This document shows, piece by piece, positions 11,236 through 22,386 of a stretch of 64,000 nucleotides of DNA. The position numbers and the translations under genes are program-made. The DNA is taken from NCBI GenBank assembly GCA_029959085.1, contig JARWIR010000018.1:3534001-3598000 (forward strand). The letters run 5' to 3'. This DNA comes from Nemophila menziesii. Lineage: Eukaryota > Streptophyta > Magnoliopsida > Boraginales > Hydrophyllaceae. The stretch's first letter is position 1; each line of letters opens with the position of its first letter. The notes beneath the pieces are model-generated. The model saw only the letters and a list, made by a program, of their open reading frames with translations. It had not been told where the DNA came from and searched no databases.

Positions 11236-12400
11236 GGTCTTTATATACGTTAGCAAAATTAACACAACGAACTCCAAGTAAAAAATGTCTTTACAATAAT
11301 TAAAAACGTGTCTTGTATAAGTATTTAAAAAATGTCCTTTATAAATATTAAATAAATGTCCTTATTAAAAAAAAAATTAAGGTGGGAACCAAATCTAAAA
11401 CGATCAGAACGCTCCTCTTACCGGTTTGGTTTCATAGTTTATGATAAAAAGTCCAGGACCAATAAAAATAAGACCGGTCGACCGGACCGGGCCGTTAAGC
11501 CCTAAAACCGCAAAGAATTGGTCCAAACCGGACCGATGGGACCGTTCAGGCTAAACTATGGATCCAGGGATTATGAAAATTAAAACAGTACACACATGTG
11601 ATTCACAAAATAGAAATTCACGATAGTCTGACATGCACCATTTTACATATTAATCTGTTGATATATTAGAATATAATATGGGATGAATTTGTTTCTTTTA
11701 GTGTGTGAGCAAGCTTATAAAATGGCACAAAATATGGACCCTAAGGTGTTGTTCAATTCAACTGTTCCAGTTTTAGTACAAATCAACTAACTAAATTTAC
11801 ACGGATCTTTTCGATTCAATTTGGGGTAATTATATATGTACACGAAAACACAATGAAATGGTGAATTTGCATAGAACTCTTCAATTCAATTTGGTTGAAT
11901 ATCAGTTTTATATAAGTAATAGAACTTAAAAACAACAGTGAATTTGTGTGACATGTGTATTAGTTGTTGTAGGAAACAGGGAAAGGGAAAGGAGTATATA
12001 TACGTCAACTTGTTCCTGGAGGTATTTTATGTGACTTATCGCCTCATCAAGAACAGAGGTCGTATTGATGATTAATAACTTTAATGGTGACGGTTACAAT
12101 GGTGATTGTTACAGGAAAGAAAAGGCAGATATGTTTAATACATTAGGTGATGGTTATGGTTAATGGTGATTGTGGATGAAATATCGACGGTCATGGTAAT
12201 TTAAATGGATTATTGATGGTGGTGAAAGATAAGGGAGTCCATTTCCATGGGTTTATTCATTCACGCAAAGAAGAAGCCGGTAAAGTTGCGGAAGAAAAAA
12301 GAAAAAAGATAAAAAATTAATAAAAAATTATATTAATAATTAAAAACCTAATATACCTCTATTTCTTGATAATTACAACAATATCAACGACAGGATTTAT
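11236..12400. other. Non-coding DNA with GC-rich CCGGACC patch, copy A
   Basis: No gene is seen. At 11,400-11,560 there are CCGGTTTGG, GACCGGTCGACCGGACCGG and GGTCCAAACCGGACCGATGG words like those in the hAT fragments at 41,980-42,131 and 61,820-62,080, so this may be a related decayed DNA transposon. From about 11,606 to 12,400 the sequence is absent from copy B. Near 12,070-12,230 it contains short GGTGATGG-type simple repeats. Confidence 0.45.
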
Positions 12401-12605
12401 AATGCAGATAAGGATAATGTTTACTATGCAAAGTACAAAAAATATGGACTTGGATCTTCAACTACAAAAGGGGTAAGATGGAAAAGTATTCATATTATTG
12501 ATAATGCAGAAGAAGCATCGTAATTTACTGTTGGTAAATTCTTACAAGGTGATACTTTTACCCTATACTTCCGGATTTTAACATATCTGAAAGGCAATGA
12601 AGTGT
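12401..12605 (+). pseudogene. PME exon-2 relic (3' end of a pectin methylesterase)
   Basis: The translation NVYYAKYKKYGLGSSTTKG and HIIDNAEEAS matches the C-terminal region of the intact PMEs (compare 40,820-41,010). The codon after EEAS is a stop (CAA to TAA), and about 20 bp encoding the region before the final VPYTSGL word are missing. Homology continues into the 3' flank (ATATCTGAAAGGCAATGAAG). It shows that a third PME gene once stood upstream of PME1 in copy A. Copy B retains only the flank downstream. Confidence 0.88.
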
Positions 12606-12917
12606 CACACATTCCGACTAGAGATAACTAAGGAGTTTGACAAACCAAATTATAGATGATTAGTCTTTTTATCCTAGTGTATATCTTATATGTTAATCTT
12701 TTCCTTGGAAGTGTCGTAACATTTCTTATTTGCATTTAATGATTTTTTTTACAATCATTTAGTAATATATAATGCAATTATTAAAAAAATAAAGCTATAT
12801 CGTTAACATTTTGAATGTAAAGTAACTACAATAATTAAGGATATATGTGTCTTAAATTTAAATTAGTTGTCTTTCATATCAAGTTTGATCGTCCATTTAT
12901 AGTTATTGTGCTGGTAA
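12606..12917 (+). other. PME 3'-flank relic, copy A
   Basis: This non-coding DNA aligns with the region downstream of PME1 (41,100-41,390). It shares GATTAGTCTTTTTATCCTAG, AATTAAGGAT and TATCAAGTTTGATC words and the GTGCTGGTAA word that precedes the MITE. It has no open coding content. Confidence 0.7.
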
Positions 12918-13096
12918 AATGTAATAGAGTAGCGATATAGACCACCTAAATTTATATCACCATGACGTGGCGTGATTTAAGTGGAAGTAAATCGTTAATT
13001 TATTTATTTTACTTGATTTGATTAACAATTTACTTTTAACCAAATCACGCCACGTCATGGGTGGTATAAATTTGGATGGTATATATTATTACTCTA
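12918..13096. mobile_element. MITE with long terminal inverted repeats, copy A
   Basis: Two arms of roughly 85 bp are inverted: AGAGTAGCGATATAGACCAC on the left pairs with the right end TATATTATTACTCT, and CATGACGTGGCGTGATTT pairs with AAATCACGCCACGTCATG. ATGTAAT flanks both ends. The PME1 3' flank (about 41,378-41,395) has the same context without the element, which confirms insertion into a PME flank. The copy-B partner is 53,481-53,663. Long arms suggest a Mutator-type MITE, but the 7-bp flanking repeat does not settle the family. Confidence 0.8.
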
Positions 13097-13099
13097 TGT

Positions 13100-13500
13100 A
13101 ATATTGTCCTTAAGTTAATTAGTCTTCAACAACCCACATAATAGTTTAAACACAAGAAATTAGGGTCCCTAATGATTGACATAAATAGAAATTCAAGGAT
13201 TCAAATTTATGTCCTTAAAATTTTCAATGGTAGACTTTACAATACTTTCTTTCTTTTTTGGATGAAATTCACAATATTTTCAATCTTTTTATTTTTTTCG
13301 AAACTATATTCCATTCATGAAATTATGAATGACAATAATATAGATAACCGGTTGTTATTTAAAGTTAGACATTTTGATTTACATGATCCACTAATTTATC
13401 GGGAAAATTCTTCCGTACGATGATGGGTATATTTTTTTGTTACAATTGAGGTCTCAATGACCAAGAAGATATATCTTCCTAAAATTTATTGTCTAACGTT
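13100..13500. other. PME-type 3'-flank relic with no supported gene, copy A
   Basis: It is related to 2,250-3,110 (AGTTTAAACACAAG, TTAGGGTCCCTAATGATTGA, and ATTATGAATGACAATAATATAG). A short open frame at 13,172-13,423 is not supported: its equivalents in the homologous flanks are not open and it resembles nothing I recognise. Confidence 0.55.
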
Positions 13501-13538
13501 ATGTGCACGAGGCACGACCCAACCATAACGAACTCTGT

Positions 13539-14075
13539 CTAGCACTCGCCACAAGTCTTCTGGTGGATCTCTATACAGAATTGGCCCATCTGAACTAGTC
13601 GCACCGAGTTTAGCCATCCAATATGCTTAATTATTTTCTTCGCAAAACTCCAAACCAAATCAAAATTCTCCTTAGAAGCCAATATATCTCGACAGGCTCC
13701 TAATAGATCATTCAAAAATCCTCTTGGATTCGTATCGTCATTCACTAGCGCGTGTAACTCACTCGAGTCAATTTCGATATTAAGGGAAATGTATCCCCGA
13801 CACACCGACATGTGCAATCTTAAGTGTAAAGCAAGCCACTCCGCTTCAAACGGAGTTCGCAGGACACAAATCCTTGCAAACACCCCCCCCCCCACAAAGA
13901 AAGAATCTTCATTATTATTGCGAAATAGTCCTCCTACTACGGCTAAAGACTTAACTACATCAAAGGAACCATCTATATTTAACTTAATCCCATTTCACAA
14001 GAACATTTTTTGTCGATGTAATTAAACCTCAATCCCTCTCGATTCCCAAATCTCGCATATAATAATTCGCCGCGT
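13539..14075 (-). pseudogene. RNase H-like (RVT_3-type) fragment, copy A
   Basis: On the minus strand, 13,895-13,539 reads EAEWLALHLRLHMSVCRGY, IEIDSSELHALVND and DLLGACRDILASKENFDLVW. This is the order seen in the RNase H fold found at the end of plant LINEs and in reverse-transcriptase-derived plant proteins: Glu of the EAEW word, Asp of IEIDSS. Upstream, about 13,900-14,030, WD or FDV-type residues of an N-terminal DGSF word can be discerned after a frameshift at the C-run 13,884-13,895. It ends where the LTR element inserted. The host protein is uncertain. Confidence 0.65.
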
Positions 14076-14179
14076 TGCAACTAATAGTTATTAATACACT
14101 ATATGTTTTCTTTCGAGTGCATTGATAAAAAAGACTCGTGTTTAGGTCGAGCCAAACCTGCCATATACACGCAGCTGTG

Positions 14180-15709
14180 TGATGTCTCCTCATTTGTGAT
14201 AGAATAATATTAGGAAGAGACATCATTTTTAGTGATTTAGAAGTCTTTAAAGTCGATTTTCTTGAGAAATAGTGCACTTTCCTATTTTGAGTCTTGATTT
14301 AGTAAAATAATATTTTAGAGCATATTGGGTTTAATTGTTTATTTAGTGTGTAGCTTTAAAGATAATTATGGAGCTTAATTAGAGTCCAAGTCAAAGACTA
14401 CAACTTATGGAAAGAGATTAGCATGGTAATTGGAGATAAGGAAACAAAAGCTAAAAAGATGGAAAAGGAAAAGCTGCCTAAATCTGAGATTCTGCAGTAC
14501 ACGCCTAAAGAAGTGCTATTTACCCCAAGAAATAGGCCGATTTTGGTAATTTCCTTTCATAGGGACAAAGATAATTCTGTGAGGATTCTTTTGGTATCTT
14601 ATGGAGCTCAAACCGACCAATAACGAAGAAGATATGCTCAAAACGGTCTAGCAGTGTTTATCTTTATTTCCATACGAATTTGAGTTGGGCTAGAAGTCCA
14701 ATACTTTATCTCTTCCTCAAGAAAACAAATTAGGTCTTCTAAACACCTATAAATGCACCCTTATATCACTTATAAAATAATCCTTGCCTCATAGTAATTA
14801 GATCTTAAGGTTTTATTACAGTTTATTGTAGAGAGCAAGATGATGTCTTTTGTAATTTCTTTTAGTTTATTTCCTTCAGGTATGAACTAAACTCCCCATA
14901 GCTTGGGTTTTGCATCATGTATAATCTATGAATTCTAATTCTTCTATCTAAGTTTCTTTGGGAATTATATGTATTAAGTTGATATTAGCTTCTTACTTAA
15001 TATTTTTGTATGTGTTTTGATTTATTGTCTTTCCTAGAACTGATCACTTTAGGATTGTTTTAATAGTAGTTAGATGGTCTCCTTGACAGGGTGTTTAACT
15101 ATTGAACCACCACATAATGTCTAGTGTCGATATTAGTTCTGACAAAACATGATTCTAACTAGATAGTCATTAGGGTTTGTTTTAATCACCATATCACCAA
15201 TTGATTGTTGCCTTTGCTTAGAGCCTTGGTAGCGCTTGATAACTCTAAGAGTGTAACCACGTCTTGGTTGTGCCGTAGCCCCCTTAGTCGCTCTCAAGGT
15301 CTAAGGTATGGGAATTTAGAATCCTGACTAAGTATACCAAGAGCTAATATTCTCCCTTATTAACTAGATTTATAGATAGAACTAGAAGGATTAGTGCATA
15401 CTAGCAAAACCTAAGCTATATCTCTCATCTCATATTCTTAGTTATTTATTTTATTGTCTTTATTTTATTAGTTTAATTTGCTATTTTCGAATTTACTCTC
15501 TTTAATTTATAATCTTTTAATTATTTACTTTTACTCGTTATTGCTATCCACTCGTATAACACACTTAAGTCCCTGAGAACGAACTCAACATACTAACTAA
15601 AACTTGCATACGTCCTGTAATACTTGCAGTACTGTGCCTGTCTAGGGTGAGAGTGCGTAGTTTCTTGACTTAATTTTATCTTATTTTTATCATACCCTAG
15701 GCGACACCA
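14180..15709 (+). repeat. 5' LTR of element 1
   Basis: It starts TGATGTCTCC and ends GCGACACCA, giving the usual TG...CA ends, and is 1,530 bp long. The first 46 nt form the palindrome TGATGTCTC ... GAGACATCA. A candidate TATA region is TATAAATGCACCC at about 14,749-14,761. It contains ORF-like stretches that I do not regard as genes. Confidence 0.95.
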
Positions 15710-15715
15710 AGTTTT

Positions 15716-15734
15716 TGGCGCCGCTGCCGGGGAC
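15716..15734 (+). other. Primer binding site of element 1 (tRNA-Asp type)
   Basis: TGGCGCCGCTGCCGGGGAC begins 6 nt after the 5' LTR end. It is complementary to the 3' end of plant tRNA-Asp apart from one position (the family form has GTT where this reads GCT). A tRNA-Asp primer is characteristic of Athila and Tat lineage elements. Confidence 0.9.
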
Positions 15735-15864
15735 TTGTGTCTCGTTAGCGTGTGGGTTATCTATTTCGAGAAGTAGTTTTTAATTAGTTTTTATTTTTCA
15801 GTTTTAGTTTTTATTTTTCCGGATTTACGCTTGTGGTTTGCTTTAGTCTTTTTCAGGTTTCACA

Positions 15865-18340
15865 GTGTTTAATTCTTGGCCTCCTTTATCGGAGCCTGAG
15901 AGGAGCTTCAGACCTTACAACAAACGAGTTCGTGAGGAAAGAGCCTTAAGAAGAGCAATGGCAGCCCAACTGAATCCACCACTTGGTCCTCAGCAAGATC
16001 CACATGGGATTCAACAACAGGATCCACCTGGTGTACAAGGACAGCAACCAATAGGAGGAGGTAATGGGCAAAATAACGTTAATAATCAACAGAATTGAGT
16101 ACAACAAGATCTCCCTGGTCTTCATGTACCGTTTCATGTTCAACCAATCGGTTACCGTCCTCGAGAGATCCAGAATATCAAATTTAGACCCGATCCGGGT
16201 ATGCTCATTCAATTTCAAAGTTTTGGACTCTACACTGGCACAGCAATTCAAGATCTGGTAAGATCGATTCAGAAGTTCATGCAGATTTGTGATGCCTACA
16301 TTACTCCTGGCATTACACGCGAGCAACTGTATTGTCATATGTTTTCGTTCTTCTTGACCGGTAGAGCTAGCGATTGGCTAGAAAGACAACCACAGGGAAC
16401 AATTCTTTCTTGGAGAGAACTTCAAGCCGCGTTCTTTAACTGTTTTTATCCGAAAAGAATGAGACTCAAAGATCAAACCGAGCTTGCAAGATTTTGCCAA
16501 GAGGATGGAGAAACAATAGGAGAGTCATGGACAAGATTTAAACAAAAAATAGCTAGATGTCCGCTCCATGGCTATACACCTGCTCTACAACTTGCTATAT
16601 TTTATGAAGGACTTAATGATAAAGGTAGAGAGAAAGTGGATAACATTGGAAAGGGTAATTTTGTGTCTATGAATCATAATGAAGCTTCCGAGGTTTTAGA
16701 GAATATTATGGAACAAGAAAGAAGTTGGCCTTCAACGCAAGCTTCTGTAGCAAAGACCCGAGGAACGCTTCGTTTAGATGCAGAAACTGCGAACTCAGCT
16801 CAAATATCTGCGTTAGAAAATCAAATCAAAGAGTTGAAGTTAGAGATGCAAAAGAATTTAGCCGCTGCAAACGTAGTACAAGAAGCACAAGGTTGTCAAC
16901 AATGTGGGGTTAACAATCATACATGGGAAGAGTGCGAATCAAATCCACAATCTGTTTACTTTATATCCAATCGTGGAGGTTATCAATGGAGTAACGAAAC
17001 CATCCGGGTATGCAGTATTCAAATCCACAAGGGGCCGCTAATCCTGGTCATTATCAACCGCGACCCCAGAACAACTCTTTCCAACAAAGAGGTCAGTACC
17101 AAAATCCATATCAGAATAGACCTGCTCCCCCTCAATAACATGCTCAAGATGCATATACCGATTCATTAGATCAGAAAGCTTTACCTCAGTATCCTCAAGA
17201 AGGATCTATGGACAATCAACAAATATCACAAGCTCTGGACCGTTTGACCACGACTATGAACGCTCAGGAAGAGAAAGTCCGAGGACAAGATGCCATACTT
17301 CAGATGTTAGGTACTCAAGTAGAACAATTAAACAAAGTTTTAACAAATTTAATGGAAAAAAAGGAAGTAAAGGCAATCGAAGGAGGTGAAAACAATGTTG
17401 GGTTCGAAGCTTGCAAGGCTATTTGCCTTGAAATTGAAGAAAAAGAAGAGGAAGTACCACATGCTGCCGTTAGTGCCATGGAAGTTCCGAGTACCGAAGA
17501 AGAACCAACCAAGTCTAGCCCCGTGGAATCTGACTGTTCTGAGGTTTATGTGGAGGATGATGCAGAGAAAGCCGAATTTATACAGCTACTAAGGAAGATG
17601 CAAGAGGAAATTCGATCGGTAATGGATTATCAAGCTGAGCTAAATTCGAAAGAGAAAGAAGTTGAAGTTGCACCTGCTGAGCAAGAAGAGAAGGTGGAAT
17701 CGCCACCTATTGTTCAACCAGTGTCATTAACTATTCCTGATACAAATCCTAAGGATGACACTGTGCTCAAGACATTTGTAGAGGCGTACCAACCTGAAAA
17801 TACTAACGCCCAAATACTTGAGATTGCGAAGAAAGGACTTACACCGCAACAAGTGTTTACGCAAGTTATTCCTGAGAAAGAAGCAAGTGTAGAGATCCAA
17901 AGAGAGAACCTGAGGGTTTCAAGAAGAAGTGAAAGAGAGCTACCAACAAAACTTAGAGATCCGGGAAGTTTCAACCTTCCTATTCAATTACATGGTATGC
18001 TCAAGGTGAAAGCTATGTACGATGTGGATTCTGGTGTGAATCTTATGCCTAAGTCCGTGTTCGAGAAACTTGGACTTCAGAAATCAGAGAAAACTCCAGT
18101 GAAGTTGCAGTTCGCTGACAACTCAGTTAAAAGGACATGGGAACAGTGGAGGACGTCTTAGTCCGTGCAGGTAATATCACAATCCCTACTGACTTTGTTA
18201 TTCTTGAGTTTGATGCAGATAAGCAGGTTCCAATCATACTTGGACGGCCTTTCATGGCCACAAGTCAAAGTGTGATCAACTTCCAAGAAGGGACCATCAC
18301 CCTTCATGCAAAGAATATATCCGAGACCTTCTATGTCTAG
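15865..18340 (+). pseudogene. Gag-protease of element 1, interrupted by stops and frameshifts
   Basis: The first in-frame ATG is at 15,958. A TGA at 16,096-16,098 interrupts the frame before the capsid region. Capsid homology (Retrotrans_gag) is clear at about 16,270-16,620: FFLTGRASDWLERQPQGTI, FYPKRMRLKDQTELARF, GESWTRFKQKIARCPLHGY. A zinc knuckle CQQCGVNNHTWEEC follows at about 16,890-16,935. After a frameshift near 17,000 and a TAA at about 17,138, a coiled, acidic linker runs from 17,208. The aspartic protease is at 17,950-18,340 (YDVDSGVNLMP, then after a 1-nt shift near 18,135 VPIILGRPFMATSQSVI). Athila proteases usually read D-L-G-A at the active site. This copy reads D-V-D-S-G and is probably inactive. 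Confidence 0.9.
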
Positions 18341-18394
18341 GGTAAGAAACCAAGGAAGTTAGATCCCACCGTTCCTGTCATCCATAGCCTTTCA

Positions 18395-18668
18395 CATCAC
18401 AAAGTCCCTCCTGAGAAGATCCACTAAAAGCCTGTGGATACTGAGCCAAACATTGAGTTTGGGGTTGGCCATGAAGTTCTATGGAAAGCTCACAAACGCG
18501 AGAATAGGCCACGAAGTTTCAAAGACTCGTGAATGGGACCATTCATTGTCACTAAGGTTGTTTCAGCCAAGGTGATAGAAATCCGACCCTAAACTGGGGT
18601 CAAGCGCAGATTAGTTGACGTTCATAGCCTTACTCGTTGTTGGGGAGACTATATTCGCAAATCTTGAT
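18395..18668 (+). pseudogene. Integrase C-terminal remnant of element 1
   Basis: Broken frames give GPFIVTKVVSAKVIEIRP and RRLVDVHSL, which correspond to the C-terminal integrase word G-P-F-x-V-x-x-V...V-E-I found in Athila/Tat pol. It directly follows the protease, so reverse transcriptase, RNase H and most of integrase have been lost by one large internal deletion. The sequence just after it (AAAGTGCT then TGGGAGACAACCC at about 18,707-18,729) is also present in element 2. Confidence 0.75.
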
Positions 18669-19604
18669 AGAGGTAACACGTCTAACTTTGAAAGACGTTA
18701 AATAAAAGTGCTGTATGGGAGACAACCCGCAATTTTTTATGTTTCTATGTCTTTTACGTTTTTAGTTTATGTTTAATTTAGTTGTTTTTAGTTGATATTG
18801 CATATTTGAGAAAGGTATTAGTGTTTTTGATGATTAGGTATTAGAGAAATCGAGTTAGGGAAGCGAGCAAAATTTTTCGGAACGGAGAAAAGACCTGTGC
18901 GGAGTACCCCCCGCGGTGTACCCCTATACCGCAGGTATGGTCCACAGAGCAAAAACGCGTACCACGGGTTGGAGCCGTGGGTCTTATCCAAAACCTAGAA
19001 AAAAGACCCGCGCGGACTACCCCCTGCACCGCACCCCTGCACCGCACGGTTAAAACCCGTGCCACAGGGTAGGTCCACGGGTATTTTGACGAAGGACGCT
19101 ACAGAAGCTGCGGGGTACCCTGCGGTGTACACCCCTAGTCCGCAGGTGTAGTCCGCACGACGCCGCTGGAGAGAGAAAGAACGGGATTCAAGTGTGTAAA
19201 TGAGGTATTAAGCCATTATTCCGAATTTTATAAACCTAAAGCCTCTTTCTCTTCTCCAAAACTCTCCCGACTCCATTGAAGCTCATCAAAACCTTCACCA
19301 ATCATCAAAACACTACCCAATCATCAAGAAAAACACATCAAATCTTCTCTCCACATCATTACAAAAGAGATTCAAGCACCCAATCCTCACCAAATCCATC
19401 AAATTGAAGAATCAAAGAGCCAAATTTTCAAAATTCATCCTACAATTTCTTAAATCTGAGCCAACCCATTACAAATCCACCTCACCCACATAAAGATTCG
19501 TCATCAATTCACCTATCCTAAGACAAATGAAGCTTGTTCAACCAATAATTCACAAGTTCAAATTTCAAGGGTTGCTAAAGCTTTGAGTTGGGGGTTAATT
19601 GAAG
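18669..19604 (+). other. Non-coding spacer of element 1 with GC-rich CGGTGTACC patch
   Basis: Between the integrase scrap and the third ORF lies a spacer of about 930 bp. At 18,897-19,165 it is GC-rich with repeated words (CCGCGGTGTACCCC, CTGCACCGCAC, CTGCGGTGTACACCCC, GTGTAGTCCGCAC), unlike the AT-rich surroundings. A CA-rich untranslated stretch follows from about 19,250. GAGTTGGGGGT at 19,585-19,595 sits just before the ATG of the third ORF. Confidence 0.7.
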
Positions 19605-20804
19605 ATGACTAATAGAACAACAATTTTAGCTAACAAGAGGGAGGTAAAGAGTAAAAAGGGATTGGATTTAATCAAGAAGAAATCAATTGACAAAGGTTCT
19701 AGTTCTAAATCAAAGGGTAAAGATAGAGTTGAAAAGAGTGCAATACCTTTGTTTGATCGTAATGGTAAAAAGCTTTACTTTTATGCAAAGGAGAAAACAC
19801 AACCTCCACAAGGTCTTACACCCAAAGAGAAAGAGGAAGCTTCAAGAGCCCTGAAGACTTCTGCAGAGAAACACTTGAAAGAACTACCTTTTGCTTATGA
19901 GAAAGTATTCAAGGAAGAAGTTGGTATAGGAGAATACGCGAGATTCTTAGAGCTTGGTGAGAAACTCGGTTGGTCTACGTTCATGGTAAGACGTTCTGAA
20001 TTATGTCATGAGTTAATTTTGGAATTCTATTTAGGCCTCTTTAGCCGAGATAGAAACGATCGTGTTCCGATTAGAGGAAAGCTAGTTCCTTTCACAGTTG
20101 AGGAGATTAGGGACCACTTCAAGTTTAAGAAATTGAAAGGTTATTGCAAATTTGAAGAAGCGGTTGCTAAACGAAGAATCTATGATGAGGAATTACTTTT
20201 TGAGCATGTTTTAGACAAGGAGAAAGTGCAATCACATAAGGGAGAGTTGAAGGCACCTTGGCCTTACAAATATCTTCAAGCGGATGCAAGAATTTGGCAC
20301 AATTTCCTTATCCCTAATGTCTTTGGAAACACACGAACTTTGGATGTGACTATGAAGTACGCTCTACTTTTGGACTGTATTTTGAGAGGAGAAGAAGTAG
20401 ATGTGGCACAGTTTATCTATGAGGAGGTGATACGATTTTCGGTCTCTCCTAAATCAGTTTATAATGTTAAGTTTCCAACTATGATCACGTGTCTTGTGCG
20501 AAAAGCGAATGGTACATTGGGTGAAGAAGAGAAACTCGAGTTTAAAACGAGTTATATTGATAATGTTTGGATCAAGGATATCTTTCGAAGAGCGGGTTCT
20601 ACGCAAGTCTCGAAAGAAGAAAAGGAGCAAAGTTGGCAAGAGAAGATGGAGGAGCATTTAACGAAATTCGAAGCAGCTCAAACTTCATTAGTCAAAGATG
20701 TGGCACAAATCAACGCTAATCAAGTGCACATCATGAAACTCCTCGAGCAATTAACAAAAGGTCCAGCAATTCCAACCTTGGATATCAATGATGCGAGGCA
20801 ATAG
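19605..20804 (+). CDS. Athila-type third ORF with putative plant transposon-protein domain
   Basis: This 399-aa reading frame is intact, in contrast to gag. I start it at the ATG at 19,605, since the frame upstream has only a TTG. The N-terminal ~40 residues are Lys/Ser-rich. The central region matches the domain catalogued as putative plant transposon protein (Transposase_32 type): LCHELILEFYLGL, VPIRGKLVPFTVEEIRDHF, then WHNFLIPNVFGNTRTLDVTM and LLLDCILRGEEVDVAQFI. The C-terminal ~60 residues look like a coiled coil (WQEKMEEHLTKFEAAQTSLV). It occupies the position of the env-like gene of Athila elements, between pol and the polypurine tract. Its biochemical role is unknown, and I see no convincing signal peptide or membrane segment. 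Confidence 0.85.
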   Translation: MTNRTTILANKREVKSKKGLDLIKKKSIDKGSSSKSKGKDRVEKSAIPLFDRNGKKLYFYAKEKTQPPQGLTPKEKEEASRALKTSAEKHLKELPFAYEKVFKEEVGIGEYARFLELGEKLGWSTFMVRRSELCHELILEFYLGLFSRDRNDRVPIRGKLVPFTVEEIRDHFKFKKLKGYCKFEEAVAKRRIYDEELLFEHVLDKEKVQSHKGELKAPWPYKYLQADARIWHNFLIPNVFGNTRTLDVTMKYALLLDCILRGEEVDVAQFIYEEVIRFSVSPKSVYNVKFPTMITCLVRKANGTLGEEEKLEFKTSYIDNVWIKDIFRRAGSTQVSKEEKEQSWQEKMEEHLTKFEAAQTSLVKDVAQINANQVHIMKLLEQLTKGPAIPTLDINDARQ

Positions 20805-22374
20805 CCTCGAGAGTATGTTCTCTTTCTTCCTTACCATTTATGTAAATATGTTTATCCGCTAATTTTAATTTCTGTTCTTAGAGTCTTTTTCGAGTCGTGA
20901 GGACACGGCTCATTTTGAGTTGGGGGTGTGGGGATTCGGTGTCTCTCATCTCCATTTTTCTGTTTTTAGGTAGAAATTAAAATTTTTTGATACATGGGAA
21001 TTAGATGTAGAGTGTGTTTAATAGCTTGAAAGCATAAGCTCAGTGAATTGATGATAGTATGTAGTATGTTTATGATCTATTTTATTTGTATGCTTTGAGT
21101 ATTTGCAGGAAAACACACGTTGATAGTAAAGAAAAGATTAGTAAGCAATGCGATAGAAAGTATGTTCGATCTCAGGGAACCTTGAGAAGTGTGTAGGCCA
21201 TGAGATCCAAGCTAGTTGACAAAACCATTTGATGAAAGTGCTAAAGGTAAGAAAATAACGAAATTACATAGTGTGGAAAGTGATTAAGGCGGTTCTTTCA
21301 TATTCGAAGCCTTTGAAGCCTTTTTATACCTTCTCACCTTGTGATTTTTGATTTTATATGTTATATCCTTCTCAGCCCCTTCTAGCCTTTCTTAAGCTTT
21401 TTATTGAAACACGTTATAAGCCATATCCCTTTAGATTATAGGACTTTTCCATATGACCCGCACTCGAATCGCGATGCATAGACAGTTGTTTAAGAGCTTG
21501 AGTTTGGGGTGGTGGGTCCACCATTATGGGAATTGTTATTGGGTTGGGATATTTGAGCTTATTAATGGTGATTTGTGCTTATATTGATGATGATCCACAT
21601 ATTTGTATTGTAACCCTTTGCCGGGGTAATAGTGAATGAAAAAGAAGCTACGAGCTAAATTTGCCAACAAGGGCATTAAAAGAACAAAAATATATATATG
21701 AGAAAATAGCGTGATATCTCAACATTAAAAGAGAGTCATAGCTTAAGAAATTGATTTGAAAAGAAAAGAAAATATATATATTCGGACCGCCAAAGTGGAT
21801 TTTTTTGTGAACATCTTAAGCTTTAATTGGGTTATTGGGGATGCTAAATTGTGCATCAAAGAAGTCATTGGGTTAAGTGAGAAACGTTTTATGAGAGTAA
21901 CTCAAGCTCTAGGGCGATTCGTTGATGGCTAGTGAGGAAAGAGCCAAAAGCTCACTCCAAATTATCTAAAAATACTATAATACCGTCCCTAAGCCTAAAT
22001 TACAACCTTAAAGACCTTTTGATTCTTTGCTATGTAATTGAGAAGTGATTGAGCCATTAGAGATTAGTTGAGTGGATCTTTGAATACTAGTGAAAATCGA
22101 TGAACAATCTATAGCTCTCTTGAAGAACTGAGTAAAGTCCCAATCCTTCTTACATTACGCAATTAATCTGATCTTGAATTTAAGCCGTGTTGAGTGTGGA
22201 TATGAGAAGTATACAGGTATGTAGTTTATGAATATTATTGCATGAAATTTTCTGAGTTGTTGCTTTAGGTTGATTCTATATATTTCTGCTATGCTTTTTC
22301 CCTTGTGTTGAGAATTTTATAGAGTGTATTTATAGACTTCCCTTTGTTTTTATCTTTATTGTATCAAGACGATA
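20805..22374 (+). other. Conserved non-coding 3' module of element 1
   Basis: No ORF. It shares ordered blocks with element 2 (28,540-29,640): the hairpin at 20,892-20,911; GATTAAGGCGGTTCTTTC against GATAGGGGCAGTTCTTTG; GACCCGCACT...GAGCTTGAGTTTGGGGTGGT; ACCCTTTGCCGG (21,612-21,623) paired with a CCGCCAAAGTGG arm at 21,788-21,797; and GAGCCAAAAGCTCACTCCAA with CCGTCCCTAAGCC (about 21,942-21,996). Preservation in two elements whose coding parts differ suggests a role in RNA packaging or reverse transcription. Confidence 0.7.
20892..20911 (+). other. Hairpin GAGTCGTG-loop-CACGGCTC in element 1
   Basis: The arms GAGTCGTG and CACGGCTC enclose the loop AGGA. The single non-Watson-Crick position becomes a G-U pair in RNA. 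Element 2 carries the same hairpin with perfect arms and a GGGA loop at 28,556-28,575. In both it is preceded by GAGTCTTTTTC or GAGTCTTTTC and followed by a GAGTT(G/T)GGGGT word. Confidence 0.7.
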
Positions 22375-22386
22375 GAATGGGGGTCT
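22375..22386 (+). other. Polypurine tract of element 1
   Basis: GAATGGGGGTCT abuts the 3' LTR start at 22,387 and is the expected primer site for plus-strand DNA synthesis. Element 2 has GAGTTGGGGGTCT at the same place. Confidence 0.8.

Noticed and set aside
13172..13423. 83-aa open frame, also open at 53,741-53,992
   Set aside because: It is conserved between copies only because of the recent duplication. The homologous PME flank at 2,300-3,100 is not open, and the composition is AT-driven.
19599..19604. Start of the element 1 third ORF at TTG
   Set aside because: It is a non-ATG codon; the ATG two codons downstream at 19,605 is the natural start.
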